Counted from the stretch's first letter, positions 1 through 11,017 are shown. The stretch: 62,538 nt of DNA from Brachionus plicatilis (GCA_010279815.1 QEOQ01000697.1:356080-418617); one strand, 5' to 3'. Made by a program: numbers and translations. Notes: a model not told the origin generated them from the letters alone.

Positions 1-239
1 TGTATTGATTGGTTTTTTTGTTAAGAGTGCTAAGAGTTGACTAGTTTGATTTGTTGTTGTGTTAGAGAATGGAAAATTGAGCTTGTTTTATGCAGGGTTT
101 TTTGGGGTTTTGGATTTTTTGTAATGCGTACATGCAATGGATTACTCAATGCAACATAATGAGATGAGGTTGTGCTGATTTTGCACTCTGCAAACGCTGT
201 TTAGTGAATTGATAGTGAAAAAGTGTTTTATTATTTCTT
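1..239. other. Unassigned left edge
   Basis: Less A/T-monotonous than the following repeat block, with several G/T-rich stretches. No open frame or recognisable motif. It could be the flank or UTR of a gene outside the window, but nothing supports that directly. Confidence 0.3.
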
Positions 240-1800
240 TCTTTATGTTTTGAGAATAAAAATAGGGGAAATTTTTTTATTCTTTTGTTTCGGAAATTTT
301 AAAGAATTTAAAATAAATAAAAAATTAATATTTGTCATTTATTTACTATTTTTCTGTTTTTAGTGGATTTTTTGATAAAAATTTTTTCTATGATTTAATT
401 TTTGAATTTAACGTTGATTATTTACTAAAAATAAAAAAAAAAATTTATGTGAAAATTAAATAGAAAAAAAATTTTCTTTAAAAAAACAAGAAAAAATTAA
501 TTTTGGACAATTTATCATCTATTAAGCATTTTTTTTCTATCCTTCTTTTTTTAGTGGCATTTTTTTCAATGTTTTTAAATTTTTTTAACTTAACGTTGAT
601 TATTTGCTAAAAATAAAGAAAAAAATTAAAGTGAAAATTGAAATAAAAAAAAATTAAATTCAAAAATTGATTCTAACGTTGATTATTTACTAAAAATTGA
701 GAGAAAAAAAATTTTACTTAACAAAACAAGAAAAAATTAATATTGGAAAATTTATCATTTATTAAGCATTTATTTTCTATCTTTCATTTTTTAGTGGAAT
801 TTAAGTGAAAAAAAATTTTTACAGTGATTTAATTTTTGAATTTAACGTTGATTATTTACTTAAAATAAAAAAAAAAAATTTATGTGAAAATTAAATAGAA
901 AAAAAATTAATTTTGGACAATTTATCATCTATTAAGCATTTTTTTTCTATCCTTCTTTTTTTAGTGGCATTTTTTTCAATGTTTTTAAATTTTTTTAACT
1001 TAACGCTGATTATTTGCTAAAAATAAAGAAAAAAATTTAAGTGAAAATTGAAATAAAAAAAAATTAAATTCAAAATTTGATTTTAACGTTGATTATTTAC
1101 TAAAAATTGATAGAAAAAAAATTTTACTTAACAAAACAAGAAAAAATTAATATTGGAAAATTTATCATTTATTAAGCATTTATTTTCTATCTTTCATTTT
1201 TTAGTGGAATTTAAGGGAAAAAAAATTTTTACAGTGATTTAATCTTTGAATTTAACTTTGATTATTTACTTAAAATAAAGAAAAAAATTTATGTGAAAAT
1301 TAAATAAAAAAAATTTTCTTTAAAAAACAAGAAAAAATTAATTTTCGACAATTTATCATTTATTTAGAATTCATTTTCTATCTTTCTGTTTTAGTGGATT
1401 TTTTGAAAAAAAAAAATTTTTTCAGTGATTTAATTTTTGAATTAAACGTTGATTATTTACTAAAAATAAAAAAAAAATTTATGTGAAAATTAAATAGAAA
1501 AAAAATGAAATAAAAAATTAAGTGAAAATTGAAATAAAAAAAATTAAATTCAAAAATCGATTTTAATGTTGAATTTTTACTAAAATTAAATAAAAAAAAA
1601 ATTTCTTTAGTAAAATAAGAAAACATTAATATTACTAAAATTAAATAAAAAAAAAATTTTCTTTAATAAAATAAGAAAACATTAATATTAGAAAATTTAT
1701 CATTTTTTAAGAATCTATTATCTAACCTTCTTTTTTTACTAGAATTTTTTAAACTTAACGTTGTTTATTTACTAAAAATTTTTTTGAAAATGAAATGAAA
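240..1800. repeat. AT-rich tandem repeat block with 410-bp higher-order period
   Basis: A short unit containing AACGTTGATTATTTACTAAA recurs about every 80-180 bases. Larger blocks repeat at exactly 410 bp: the motif GGACAATTTATCATC occurs at 505 and 915, and TATTGGAAAATTTATC at about 741 and 1151. Units decay towards 1800. No coding potential is seen. It resembles satellite DNA or expanded subterminal repeats of a DNA transposon. Confidence 0.8.
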
Positions 1801-3150
1801 AAAAAATTTACTTTAACCAAAAAATTTTTATTCAGAAGAGTAACAAAAAGTACAAGGAAAACTTATTTTAAATAGTTAAATCTTATGTCTATGCATTAAA
1901 AATAAAGAAATTAAATAAAAAAATTTTATTTATTTTTTTTGAAATAGCAATGTTCGCTCAGAATTTTTAATGTACAAAATCTAGACTACATTGTGGGTTA
2001 CACTGTCACTTAAATTTGAGCTTACTGACAAATTTCTTGAATAAATTTTTAATGGTTTTATTATAAAATGTTGACCACAATGTAGTCTTTAATGTACGCT
2101 GCAATGCACACAATGATAACTTAATGACAAACAACTTTAATTAATTTTTTTGTTTAAGGCTTAACTACAAACAGCTATGTATTTCGGCTAATTATTTTTT
2201 GTTGTTTCCTGACATGATCTCGTGTCGAATGATTTGACATTGTTTGGGTAAATTATGGATTATATAACATGTTAAGTCTGATCAAGAATTTGGAGACTGA
2301 CTTGTTGGTACCCTATTTTTTAAATTTCCTAATATTTGTTTGTCTTGAATAAAATCACATCATCTCACAAATTTAGCGATTGAGGTACAGAACACTGTAC
2401 AAGAAAAAAACTTAAATGTACTAAATTTGAGGCTTAATTTTTTCAAAACAGCAAGTTTACATTTAGCTTGAAATTTTTTGATTGAAAACATTGTGCTTCT
2501 TTAATGTTCAATTGAATACTTTAAATAATTTCAAAAAAAAAATATTTATTTAACAATTTACAAATATTTTTTATTTAAAATTTAAATACAATTTTTCAAA
2601 AAAAAAATAATAAATTGATTCAAATTTTGCTAATCTATTTGGTATGACTATTTAAAATTTTTCATTTTTCTCATCATTGTAAAAGTGGTTCGGGAATAAA
2701 TGACCTAAACAGTTTTAAAATCTTTTATAATGAGAAAATGCCGCCGTTTGGCGTCTATTTTAAAAAATTATGTTGTCCACTTGAAAGCGCACTTTTTAAC
2801 TTAATTTTTTCAATTAAAGAAATTAGATACAAATTATTTTCTTTAGCATTTTAATTAAAAAATTATCCGCAAAAAAAGCCATCTAAAAAGTGACAGATTT
2901 TGGGAGTTGAAGCGTCAATCGTGGACCTCCAGTACTCTTATTAAAATTACTAGTATATTTACAATTGTACAAAAGTAATAATTAAATTTGCCAAATAAAA
3001 TACGAATAAAAGGGAGGAAGACAAAATATAGAAAGACAAAATATAGACTAGGACTATATGTAAAAAAATATAGAAAATTTTATTTATTTATTTATTTTAT
3101 TATTAGATTCAATTAGACACTAGAAAACATTTAACTGTTCCGAAAGTTGT
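1801..3150. other. Intergenic, no gene seen
   Basis: No open frame or domain is recognisable. A short inverted repeat, GACTACATTGTGG (about 1983) with its complement (about 2074), lies near the start. The segment ends in a dispersed repeat (2895-2960) and A/T-rich DNA before a LINE remnant. Confidence 0.4.
2895..2960. repeat. Dispersed repeat end, copy 1
   Basis: The stretch with AGCGTCAATCGTGGACCTCC followed by CTCTTATTAAAATT recurs with few changes at about 61917-61965 in the same orientation. It is probably the end of a shared mobile element whose full extent is not clear. Confidence 0.55.
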
Positions 3151-3189
3151 AGAATTATTCAGGAGAGAGCAAAATAAAGTAGATTAAGA

Positions 3190-4010
3190 TAAGCTCAGAA
3201 TTAAAAACGGTGATCAATTTAAACCAAAAAAAGATAAACATGAGACTAATTTGAGAATTTTACGATTAGTGACAGATTATAAAAGTGAGAATATTGAAGC
3301 ATTTTTAGAAGGTTTAGGAAATAATTTACTAATTGACAAAGAAAAAAATTGAAATAAAATTAATTAGACTATTTATTCATTGTTCTTATTTGTGAATCAA
3401 AGTTAGACGAACTTAATACTCGACAAAATATTTTAATCAAACAAACTATTGGAGTATTTAAGTATTCGAAAATGAAAGCCTTAAACAGTGCGATTAGCCT
3501 AGACTCCGTCAAGAAGTTGTATTACAAACACAAAATTTTCTTTCTAAGACACATGATGAAAAATGAACTATGTTCCAAAACATTTGAGTATCTTCAAAGT
3601 CACTATGAGAAATTTGATAAATACAACACGTCTTTCTGCAAACAAATTAGCAATCTGAGTAATACAATTTATGTCGACTGCACCAAGTTCAGCTACAAAA
3701 CTGTACTTGATATAATCGATTACCATTTTAAATACCCGAATCAGGGCTTAATTGACTCGATTAATTATTTACTTTTTAAAATTGTATCAAACATGAATAG
3801 TAACATTGATTACCTATATTTATTTAATGAATTGAATATAATACTTAAACCCAACTCTTAAAACGAGATGTATATAATATGAATCTTAATTTTTATATGT
3901 AACTCATTTATACGACTTTTTTATTTTTAATTTTATTTTTATACTTTTTTATACAATTGCCTATGAGGCTTAAATATTTAATAAATAAATAAATAAATAA
4001 TTTATTTTTT
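3190..4010 (+). pseudogene. LINE reverse-transcriptase ORF, C-terminal remnant with A-rich tail
   Basis: An open stretch at 3472-3861 (129 aa) continues upstream in frame with LDELNTRQNILIKQTIG, a segment typical of the region after the RT fingers in animal non-LTR retrotransposons. It is followed by a YYKHKIFFLRHMMKNELC-type stretch. A similar LIKQ-type segment lies at about 11,800. Upstream frames (3190-3350) are open but broken by stops. A TAAA-repeat tail at about 3980-4005 suits a retrotransposon 3' end. The remnant is 5'-truncated and decayed. The RTE or Jockey assignment is only inferred. Confidence 0.6.
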
Positions 4011-4780
4011 GAAGTAGCAACTGATAAAAAATTAATGTTAATCTAAAATAGCACTTAATTGACATCGTATAAGTGACAATTAGATAAGAAGTCAGAATTC
4101 TATAATTTTTAAAATGGTAATTATAATGGTTATTTACATGGTAACTTCAACTGATGTAAATTATGAAGCGACAAAAGAAGGCTGTCGAAATTATTTGAAC
4201 TCAACAGGACCCTGGGCTACTTTTGAAGACTATTTGTCATGGAACGATTCTTACAAGATAATCGAAATCAATGAACAAGTATGGGAATTAAGTGAATGTT
4301 CTTGTCAGTATTGGAAAAAAATTAGATTTGCAAACATGTTATAAGCTATGAACTGTCTAAGTTTGATACCTTTCCAGCTTTGGACTTGAATATTGAGCAA
4401 AACGCGAAAAGAGGAAGACGCAAAAAAGCTTCTTCTGCACTACAGAGAAACTCAACTGGCCCTTTGAATCGGGACGCAATCGGGAATATCCCAACACAAT
4501 TAGTCTCAATTAGTGAAACAAATGATTCTCAGCCAGTCATAAATGAATTAACAAATCAATCAGCCCCAACAAAGTGCCCAAGAGGTCGCCCAAGAAAAAA
4601 TAAAAATTAGTTTTTGTGAATTTTTTTGTTTTTTTGTCGAGTTTTTGTTTTCTTTTTTTGCTACTGACAAAAGTATTTTTGCTAATTTTTTGAATATTTT
4701 AGCTACGAAAAAAAATTATTTTTGCTACTTATTTTTCAAAAATAAATTAGCTACTCAAAAAAATATATGCCCATTTTTTT
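4011..4780 (+). mobile_element. MULE remnant with GCTAC/GCTAA 3' motif array
   Basis: Carries the C-terminal part of a Mutator-like transposase followed by five GCTAC or GCTAA motifs spaced by A/T runs (about 4660-4760). Single GTAGC and TAGCAC motifs (4014, 4050) lie upstream. Most of the transposase is deleted. No target-site duplication could be fixed, because the left end abuts the LINE tail. Confidence 0.5.
4114..4613 (+). pseudogene. MULE transposase C-terminus: SWIM zinc finger and AT-hook
   Basis: The 76-aa frame at 4114-4344 ends in ECSCQYWKK, the first Cys pair of a SWIM zinc finger. A one-base change near 4330 shifts the frame. The +1 frame then reads a Cys/His-like KHVISYELSKFDTFPALDL and runs into 4380-4610, with KRGRRKK followed by a PRGRPRKNK AT-hook. 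SWIM plus a basic GRP tail is the usual C-terminus of MULE transposases. The N-terminal FLYWCH and DDE core are absent. It is a relic and not a functional gene. Confidence 0.65.
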
Positions 4781-5046
4781 TTACATAAATTTACGTAAAA
4801 TTAAACTACTTTAAAATACTAAAAATACAATAAATTATTTGTTAGTATCAATTAAATTTAACTTATTCATAAAATCTTAATATTTTTTAAACAATCATCA
4901 TTCTGCAAGAAAATGAGTAATATACAATTTTTTAGGGTTAAAGACTTCGAACCTACATCTGATTGAATGGCAGCCAAAATTTTCTTTTGATCATTCATTT
5001 TAAAATTAAATCAAATAAAAGACTTTAAAAATATAAAAAAATACAT

Positions 5047-5052
5047 TTTATT
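5047..5052 (-). promoter_or_regulatory. Poly(A) signal AATAAA of the GPCR gene
   Basis: AATAAA on the minus strand lies about 56 nt past the GPCR stop codon (5110-5108). In such AT-rich DNA the hexamer is common, so position is the main support. Confidence 0.45.
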
Positions 5053-5107
5053 AATTAAAATAATAAATTATTTAAAGCAAATTGAGCAAATTTCCTATTA
5101 TTTTTTT

Positions 5108-8100
5108 TTAGACCAAAAACTGATTCGAAGGTCTGTGGCCAATAGACCGCTTGGAACACCGAGCACTATCTTTGTTAATAATAGTAAAGCTTCTTGCGTT
5201 AGAATTTTTTCTGTCAAATTTTGTACTAATGCACAACAGCGATCGAAAAATTCGAGAAAATTCATGTCGATACTTAGTCTAAAGAGAAAGTTATAAATTT
5301 CTATTAAAATAATAAAAAAAAACTCAAATCTTACACTATACATTCCGTAGATAATAAAGTTGTAACAAGAGTTGGACATAGCTATCATATTGACAATCAA
5401 CCAAATAATGTTAATATAATAAAAACTTAAAAAATTTATTAAATTTTTTTTTGATTTAAATTAATGCATTACTTGTTTATTTTAGAATAAATTATTTGCA
5501 GAATATTGTACAATTGTAGCGGAGTCCAACAAATAACAAACACAAATAAAACAATTAGCATCATTTTTGTCATCTAAAACAAAATTATTTTAATTAATTT
5601 CTTAATAAAATTTTATTCCAAATATTATTATTAAATATTAATAAAACAATAACCTTTTTCTTGTTTCTAAATTGTTTTTGCTGGACACTGTATGACTCGG
5701 GGTAATTTGTGCTGTTAAAATAGAATCGGTAAAAAATGGCTAGAGAGGTCGAAGAAATGATTAAAATCGGTATGCCAAATTGGACAATGGTTAGTAAAAT
5801 TAAGTGGTATTTGAGATAAACTTCGTTTACTAAACCACAGTGTTTTTCTGGTGGCGACTCATTTTGTCCACAGTCGTCGTATTTAATCTCATAATTTAGC
5901 AAATTGTAGCTGGACATGATAATACTTATAAACCATATGAAAAATATTATGATGATGCTGTGTTTTACGCGAAGTTTTGGTTTGAGTGGAAAAAAAATAA
6001 CATAAAAGCGATCCAATGTAATCACAACGAGAGTTAGTACACTAACATTTATATTTAAAGTGGTTGAAAATGGACCAAGCTTACAAAGCACATCTGTCCA
6101 TATCCATTTTTGAAGTATTGCTGCTTGAAACTTTAAATTTTTTTTAGATAAAATCAAAATTTAAGACTTGTAAAAAATTTAATTCAAAATTTTTTTGGAA
6201 CTTTTATCAAAATCCAGATGCTTTTGTGTTCATTTTGAACTTTTAACTTGGGACCTTACCTCTGATTTTTTGCTATAAATTAGATTTAGAAAAAGAATCA
6301 TCTTGTAATTAAAAAATTAATAAATCACGGTTGAGAATGAAAAAAAAATGAACAAAAGTAAGACTAAATCTATGAAAAAATTATTTTTGAAAAATGTTAT
6401 TCATCAAATAAAAGTTTTTTTTACTAAAGACTTTAAATTGCTTCTGTACTTTCACTAAAATAAATTATTAAATGTCTTTATAAAAATGCTGCATAAAAAT
6501 TTTTTTTAAATAAACAATTTTTTTGATTTAAACAAAAATGAAACTTTTTGTATATTAAATCTTTTTTTTGACATAAAAATGGTTAAAACCTTTTAACAGC
6601 AAAAAATCTGCTTTCTAAACACAAAAAAAAGATTTTCACAACCAAAAAAAAATTCCTGATCAAAAGAACTCAATTTTTGAAAAATGAATAAATTTATTTA
6701 TAAATCAAATAAAAAATGATTTTTAACATCCAAAAAAAATAAGTCTATTATTTAATTTTTACAGTAATTTAAACTATTTTTTAGATTTTGGAGGTCTTCC
6801 TCTCTTTTTAGGCTTTTCTTTCTCCACTGCTGTTTTAAATTTTTTTGATCTACCTCGCTTGATCTCTTTGGCAACTTCAACTCCAGTCTCAACATCTATT
6901 ACATCCTCAACTAACTCGTCCTCATCTTTATTCTATATAGATTATCACAACCCACATTTTTTTTTTACGGTTTGGTTGTGATAATCTTTTTTTGGGGTGT
7001 AGAAAGCAGATTTTTTGTTGTCAAAACACGACATCCCATAAAAATTATTTCTAAAAATATGATAAATTTTTTCAGCTAATTCTAAAATGCTTAATTTGGA
7101 AAGTGAATCCGATAGTAGATTTTACTGAAAAAATGGACCCTTAAGACACTCAAGCAATTGCTCTAGAACTTGATTAGGATTAAGACCAAAAAAATTAAAA
7201 ATATTCTGAGTATTTTTGGGTACAGAAGACATTTTCATTTAAATATTTTTCTCGGGCTCAAAAAGAATTTTTATTGTGAAAAATTTTTATTATCATGAAA
7301 AAGTCACTTTATACAATTAAATTAAAAAAAAAAGTGCAGGAATTTACCAAATACGTTCTTGAATTTTTTAATTAAATTCCATTTTAATTTCTGTCATCTT
7401 AATTTTTTTGAATAAAAAATTTATGGCAAAGTAAAATTGTTGATCAAATTTCATTATTCAAATATGGTTCGACCCCGATAAAATTTAACATTTCCAAGAC
7501 AAAATTTAATTTAAAAAAATTCTGAATTTTGATATTTTTGATATTTTGATATTAAAATTCATTAAATTAATATTTTCTGTCCACATTCTGACTATTTTGA
7601 ATTTCTTTTATTATTTTGATTTAAAGTTTCACTGGAACAAAATAATTTAAAAAAAGAAAATGATTTTTTTCTAGTATAATTCTTGAGGGTCTATATTTCT
7701 TTCTTTAGCTAATTTTTCTTTTTACCAGCTAAATTATTTTTTATTAATGCTAATTTTCTTAAAGACTTCTTTGTAAAAATATCATAGCGGTGTCCAGTAG
7801 GCTAAATCTCTGCCAAGTACATCCACAAGCAAAATTTTTACCAATAGGTCAAAAACGTAAAAGAGGTCAGCCAAGTACAAATAGTGAAAATTTTGCAGTG
7901 TATCAAGATACACTTTTACCAAATCCAAAACCAGCAACTCTTGAGCCTATTTCTCGGAATGAAAATTCAATGAACACAATTGAACCAAACCAAGCTTCTC
8001 AAACAATTCAAATAATGGTTAATGAAAATGTAATTTGTCAACCAGCAAAAAAAAAAAGAGGAAGACCAAAAAAAAATTAATTTTTTTTGTCATTTTATGC

Positions 8101-8845
8101 TTCACATTTCTGTTTTTTTTTGTTTTCTGGTGACAAATAAATTTTTTTCTGTAAAAAAAAATAGATGTTAAAAAAATTATTTAGAATGTTTTTTTTTATT
8201 TGCTAATAAAAAAAATTAGCTAATAGAAAAAAAATATTTAGCTGATGAAAACAAATACTTCTCATTCTTGAGTTAAAAAAATCTTTCACTTTGCTTGAGT
8301 GCCCAAATTACAGTAATATTCTAAAGTAAATGTTCATTGAACTAATAGAATTTAATTGAAGCTGTTCAAAATAAAAACACATAATTTAAAAAAATTTTTT
8401 CTAAATATTAGTATTTTTACAATATTTTGCCATGGTATTTTTTAGCATTGAATTAAATTTTTTCTCAATTCCTAATATACTCCAAAATTTAGCTGTACTA
8501 AATATTTTTTAAAATAAAGATTCTGGATATTGATACTTGATAAAATTTAAAACTTCAAAAGCAAAACGAGTGAAAACATAAAAATTTAAATTTAATTGAT
8601 TAAAATACCTGAAAAGGAGTTGAAAACACACTAATAATAATATCAACTAGAGCAAGATTTGTGATAAAATAGTTGGTGACATTGTGCATGCGTTTTTTTT
8701 TGACCACTACATAAATGATTAACAAATTTCCCAAAATTGAAATAATGGATATTGAATAGTATCCAATTTTTAATGCAATCTGTAGATTAGATGTGATATC
8801 AAAAAATTTGTACTCAATGCCATCATCATACGAAGTTAAATTCAT
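5108..8845 (-). CDS. Class A peptide GPCR, leucokinin/lymnokinin receptor-like
   Basis: Five exons joined by GT-AG introns: 8845-8609, 6130-5654, 5573-5473, 5425-5335, 5278-5108. They total 1077 nt with consistent phases (358 aa). Seen: N-glycosylation site NLT at residue 2; TM1 with GNLLIIYVV; TM2 with NLALVD; STPFQ joining FQAAILQKW across intron 1; TM3 Cys; TM5; TM6 VFVICWTPLQLYN; TM7 IAMSNSCYN; helix-8 tail TKYRHEFSRIF with Cys. The ICWTPLQLYN and INIIW...AMSNSCYN blocks are characteristic of leucokinin/RYamide-type neuropeptide receptors, so Gq-coupled peptide signalling at the plasma membrane is inferred. Oddities: DRF replaces DRY, and NFIIY replaces NPxxY. The last exon is read in a different frame from the unspliced extension of exon 4. 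Likely a functional gene; subfamily less certain. Confidence 0.8.
5279..5334 (-). other. GPCR intron 4 (56 bp)
   Basis: Donor GTAAGA after the codons for GMYS and acceptor TTTCTCTTTAG. Removing it changes the frame and gives a typical charged helix-8 and C-terminal tail ending in a TAA at 5110-5108. Unspliced read-through gives an unrelated sequence. Confidence 0.8.
6598..7021 (-). mobile_element. Short TIR element carrying a MULE transposase tail
   Basis: Imperfect terminal inverted repeats of about 45 bp: GCAAAAAATCTGCTTTCT followed by a CACAACC block at the left, mirrored by GGTTGTG and AGAAAGCAGATTTTTTG at the right. A further ATTATCACAACC palindrome lies at 6942-6986. It encloses a truncated AT-hook ORF on the minus strand. 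It is probably a deletion derivative of a Mutator-like element. The duplication could not be fixed. Confidence 0.6.
6774..6935 (-). pseudogene. MULE transposase C-terminal tail with AT-hook
   Basis: Read on the minus strand, this is an open frame of about 50 codons to a TAG at 6776-6774. It starts with an acidic stretch (KDEDELVEDVIDVETG), then basic KEIKRGRSKKFK, and ends KKRGRPPKSKK. The RGRP core is an AT-hook. It matches in layout the tails at 4500-4613 and 7960-8080. No SWIM finger or catalytic core remains. It lies inside the receptor intron in the same orientation as the receptor. Confidence 0.5.
7688..8263 (+). mobile_element. Deletion-derivative MULE with perfect 9-bp duplication
   Basis: Flanked by the identical 9-mer ATTCTTGAG at 7679-7687 and 8264-8272. 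Both ends carry a short motif array: AGCTAA/GCTAAT at 7706-7760 and TTAGCTAA/TTAGCTGA at 8200-8245, separated by A/T runs. A 9-bp duplication is the hallmark of Mutator-like elements. The interior keeps only the transposase C-terminus. Inserted in GPCR intron 1. Confidence 0.8.
7770..8080 (+). pseudogene. MULE transposase C-terminus (SWIM end, AT-hook)
   Basis: The frame opens around the second half of a SWIM finger (CKNIIAVSSRLNL, where CKH would be expected), continues AKFLPIGQKRKRGQPS, and ends KKKRGRPKKN before TAA. This order (CxH, PIG-KRKRGRPS block, AT-hook) is typical of MULE transposase tails. The FLYWCH and DDE parts are missing, so the protein cannot be an active transposase. The AT-hook may bind the A/T-rich terminal arrays; that is inference. 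Confidence 0.65.
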
Positions 8846-9590
8846 CTAAAATTTAAAATAAAAAATAAAATAAATAGTACTAAAAAGGTTTTTAGACATA
8901 TGAATGGAGGATCTCGTGTTTATACGCGTTTTGATTAAACATTATGTAGATCTAAGAGAAAACAGTCACCTTTTTGTCAAAATTTTTACTAGTAATTAAT
9001 TAAATTAAATTAATTTCGGTGCTAAAGCAATTCTTTTCGAGCTTATTTATTTTTGCTTAATACCTAGGATTAATAAAATCTAATTATTAACATTTGAGTT
9101 GGTGTCTTAAAAAAATTCATGCAGAAAATTCATCAAGTAAAATAATTTAAATAAATTTTTTTAGATCAAAACATTTTACAGATATTTTTAGTCAAGGTTA
9201 AAATCAGTTTATTAAGGGGCCATTAAAATAGAATACCCCAAAATTTCAAATTTTCCCCCCAAATATTAAATACAATTCCGCAATAAAAAAATTAATTAAC
9301 ACCAAATTAGACTAAAAAAACGCTAATTTTTATTTATTTACATTTATTTGATTAAAACTTCACTTTTTTTTAAAAATTGAATTTTAATTTAAACAAAAGC
9401 TACCCCCAATTTTTTATCATTTGACGCTTATCAATTGAATTTTCCTTAATTAATGTAATTTTGGAAATATGAAAAAGCAGCTTTTTCTTAAAAAAATAAT
9501 GGAAAATAAAATAAAATGTCAGTTAAGTCAATATTTTAGAAAACCAATTTAATGATACAATTTAATGAGCCGAAGACGCTGAAGCCTTAC
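8846..9590. other. Upstream of the GPCR gene, no gene seen
   Basis: Should include the receptor 5' UTR and promoter, but no initiator, TATA or motif stands out from the A/T background. No ORF. A C-rich patch (about 9225-9265, several CCCC runs) may belong to the decayed MULE that follows. Confidence 0.35.
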
Positions 9591-9612
9591 TAAAAAAACA
9601 AGAGAAGTTTTA

Positions 9613-9765
9613 GCAAAGTTTATGAATATCTCCAAGAATGTGAGTCATTAGATGAATTTAAAAGATTTATTAAAAATCATCAATTTGATAAATTATCTTG
9701 GTGTTTTTATACAATAAATAGACTAGCCAACAGCGATAAATATGTCTATAACTGCAAACATTGAA
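9613..9765 (+). pseudogene. MULE transposase N-terminal (FLYWCH-like) fragment
   Basis: An open stretch of about 50 codons ending at TGA reads EYLQECESLDEFKRFIKNH, then W and DKYVYNCKH. An aromatic/Trp-rich stretch followed by a YxC-type finger is the pattern of the FLYWCH-like N-terminal domain of MULE transposases. Downstream frames (to about 9920) include an acidic/basic stretch with stops. GGTGTC-type motifs at about 10,310-10,380 may be the remains of its 3' terminal array. The assignment is tentative. Confidence 0.4.
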
Positions 9766-9947
9766 AAATAGGGTCCAAAATTCAGATGTTGAAGAAGAGG
9801 AACCATTTTCAAAAAGAGCAAGATTGGAGGCAAACAATGTAGAAATAATTGAAAAACAACCAAAATCGTGTGATCAATGTGGTGTCTTGACAAAGACAAC
9901 ACAAAAAGTCACCATCTGATGCAATCAGTTTCTTTTTATTTTGTGAC

Positions 9948-10040
9948 TGACTAACGCGCATACGCAGATATTGCTGCAACCAAGCAGTTATGTCTGCTAT
10001 CTCAAATTTACATTTTTATTCGCATGCGTTAGTCAACCAC
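9948..10040. repeat. Foldback with GACTAACGCGCATACG arms
   Basis: The arm TGACTAACGCGCATACG (about 9948) is mirrored by CGCATGCGTTAGTCA (about 10,021). It is a small imperfect hairpin and one of the few CpG-containing spots in the region. It is probably a transposon end or a miniature element. Confidence 0.5.
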
Positions 10041-10439
10041 AATACTAATTCAATTTTATATATGATTCGAACCACATTTTGTACACTTTTCTATTTATAC
10101 TGAATGAACAATTTTATTTACTTCGGCCTAATCTTTTTATTCTAATTTTAGAACGGCCGTTTTCATACTTTTTTAAAATAAAGAATATCTTAACAATAAA
10201 ACCTTTTATTTGTTAACTGATTTATAAACGTGGAACACCACAATCAATGTGGCAAATGAAGAAAAAACGCTGCTGGGCTTACCTAACAAATGTGGAAAAA
10301 ATTAAAAATTTAGTGTCACAAATAAAAAGAAGTTTTTATTTTGTATTTTTATTGCCATTTTAATCAGATTGGTGTCAAATAATAAAAAAAGTATTGTTTT
10401 TTTATTTTTGTGTATTTTTTTTTTGTGGTTATTCTAATG

Positions 10440-10995
10440 AAATTGGAAATTATTACAGTGGTTCTATAATTTTGAATTGAGAAGAGTTGACCAAAACGGA
10501 TTTCGATATGTTCTTATAAGGTCCACTCGCTTAAGAATTTTCAGGATTAGAACAAACAAAAAAGATGATTCGAGAGGAAGAGTCTTGGGACTCAAAATAG
10601 AGATCAGTATCAGTGTACGAAGAACTTATCCAAAAATTACGAAAAAGGGATCAAATCGGATTTAGATTTGATCTTAGTCTAGAGTGGGCAAGTTCAAATA
10701 ATTTTAGAGCCTCAGATAAAACAAAAATAAAGAGTCGAGATCCGAGGATCCAAAATCGAGAAATGTTTTTTTTAAAAGTCTTAATAAAAAGAACCATAAA
10801 GTGGATTCGTTTTGTGCAACCAGTGAAGAGGAAATAATTCTAGCTAACCATCTGGATAATAGCCCGATGCCACACTTGTTTATAAAGTTGCTCAAAACCA
10901 CTCTAGATGCCCCTCACCAAACTTACTCAGCCTCGCCATTATGTCACATTGGAAAATATTACCAAGATCCGCATCTGCCTACATTAAAAATATAA
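10440..10995 (+). pseudogene. Broken ORF at the 3' end of an LTR retrotransposon
   Basis: Overlapping frames (10477-10665, 10613-10837, 10801-10995) read as one frameshifted coding stretch, richer in GC than its surroundings. The last frame ends in TAA about 25 bp before a purine-rich tract and a TGTAACACCC start. That is where the last ORF of a Gypsy-type element would end. The protein itself is not recognised. No RT, integrase or protease motif is visible here. Confidence 0.35.
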
Positions 10996-11017
10996 CGAAG
11001 CCTGTTCTGTTCTTCTG

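Larger units (their letters stand above)
6131..8608 (-). other. GPCR intron 1 (2.48 kb) loaded with transposon insertions
   Basis: The other three introns are 47-80 bp. This one is about 30-fold longer and contains two MULE-type insertions (6598-7021 and 7688-8263), which together account for about 1 kb. The donor reads CAG|GTATTT and the acceptor TTTAAAG. The phase is 0. Confidence 0.7.

Noticed and set aside
240..1800. Regular repeats considered as a CRISPR array
   Set aside because: Units are A/T-rich, variable, without constant repeats and unique spacers, and the window is eukaryotic.
5281..5334. Read-through of the last receptor intron (frame 5,098-5,400)
   Set aside because: Unspliced sequence gives a hydrophobic, unreceptor-like end; removing the GTAAGA...TTTAG intron gives a normal helix-8 tail.
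8600..8608. Extension of receptor exon 1 beyond CAG as coding
   Set aside because: GTATTT is a good donor, and joining STPFQ to FQAAILQKW gives the expected TM2-ECL1 sequence.
10704..10901. Minus-strand frame opposite the retrotransposon ORF
   Set aside because: Shadow of the plus-strand coding stretch; no features of its own.
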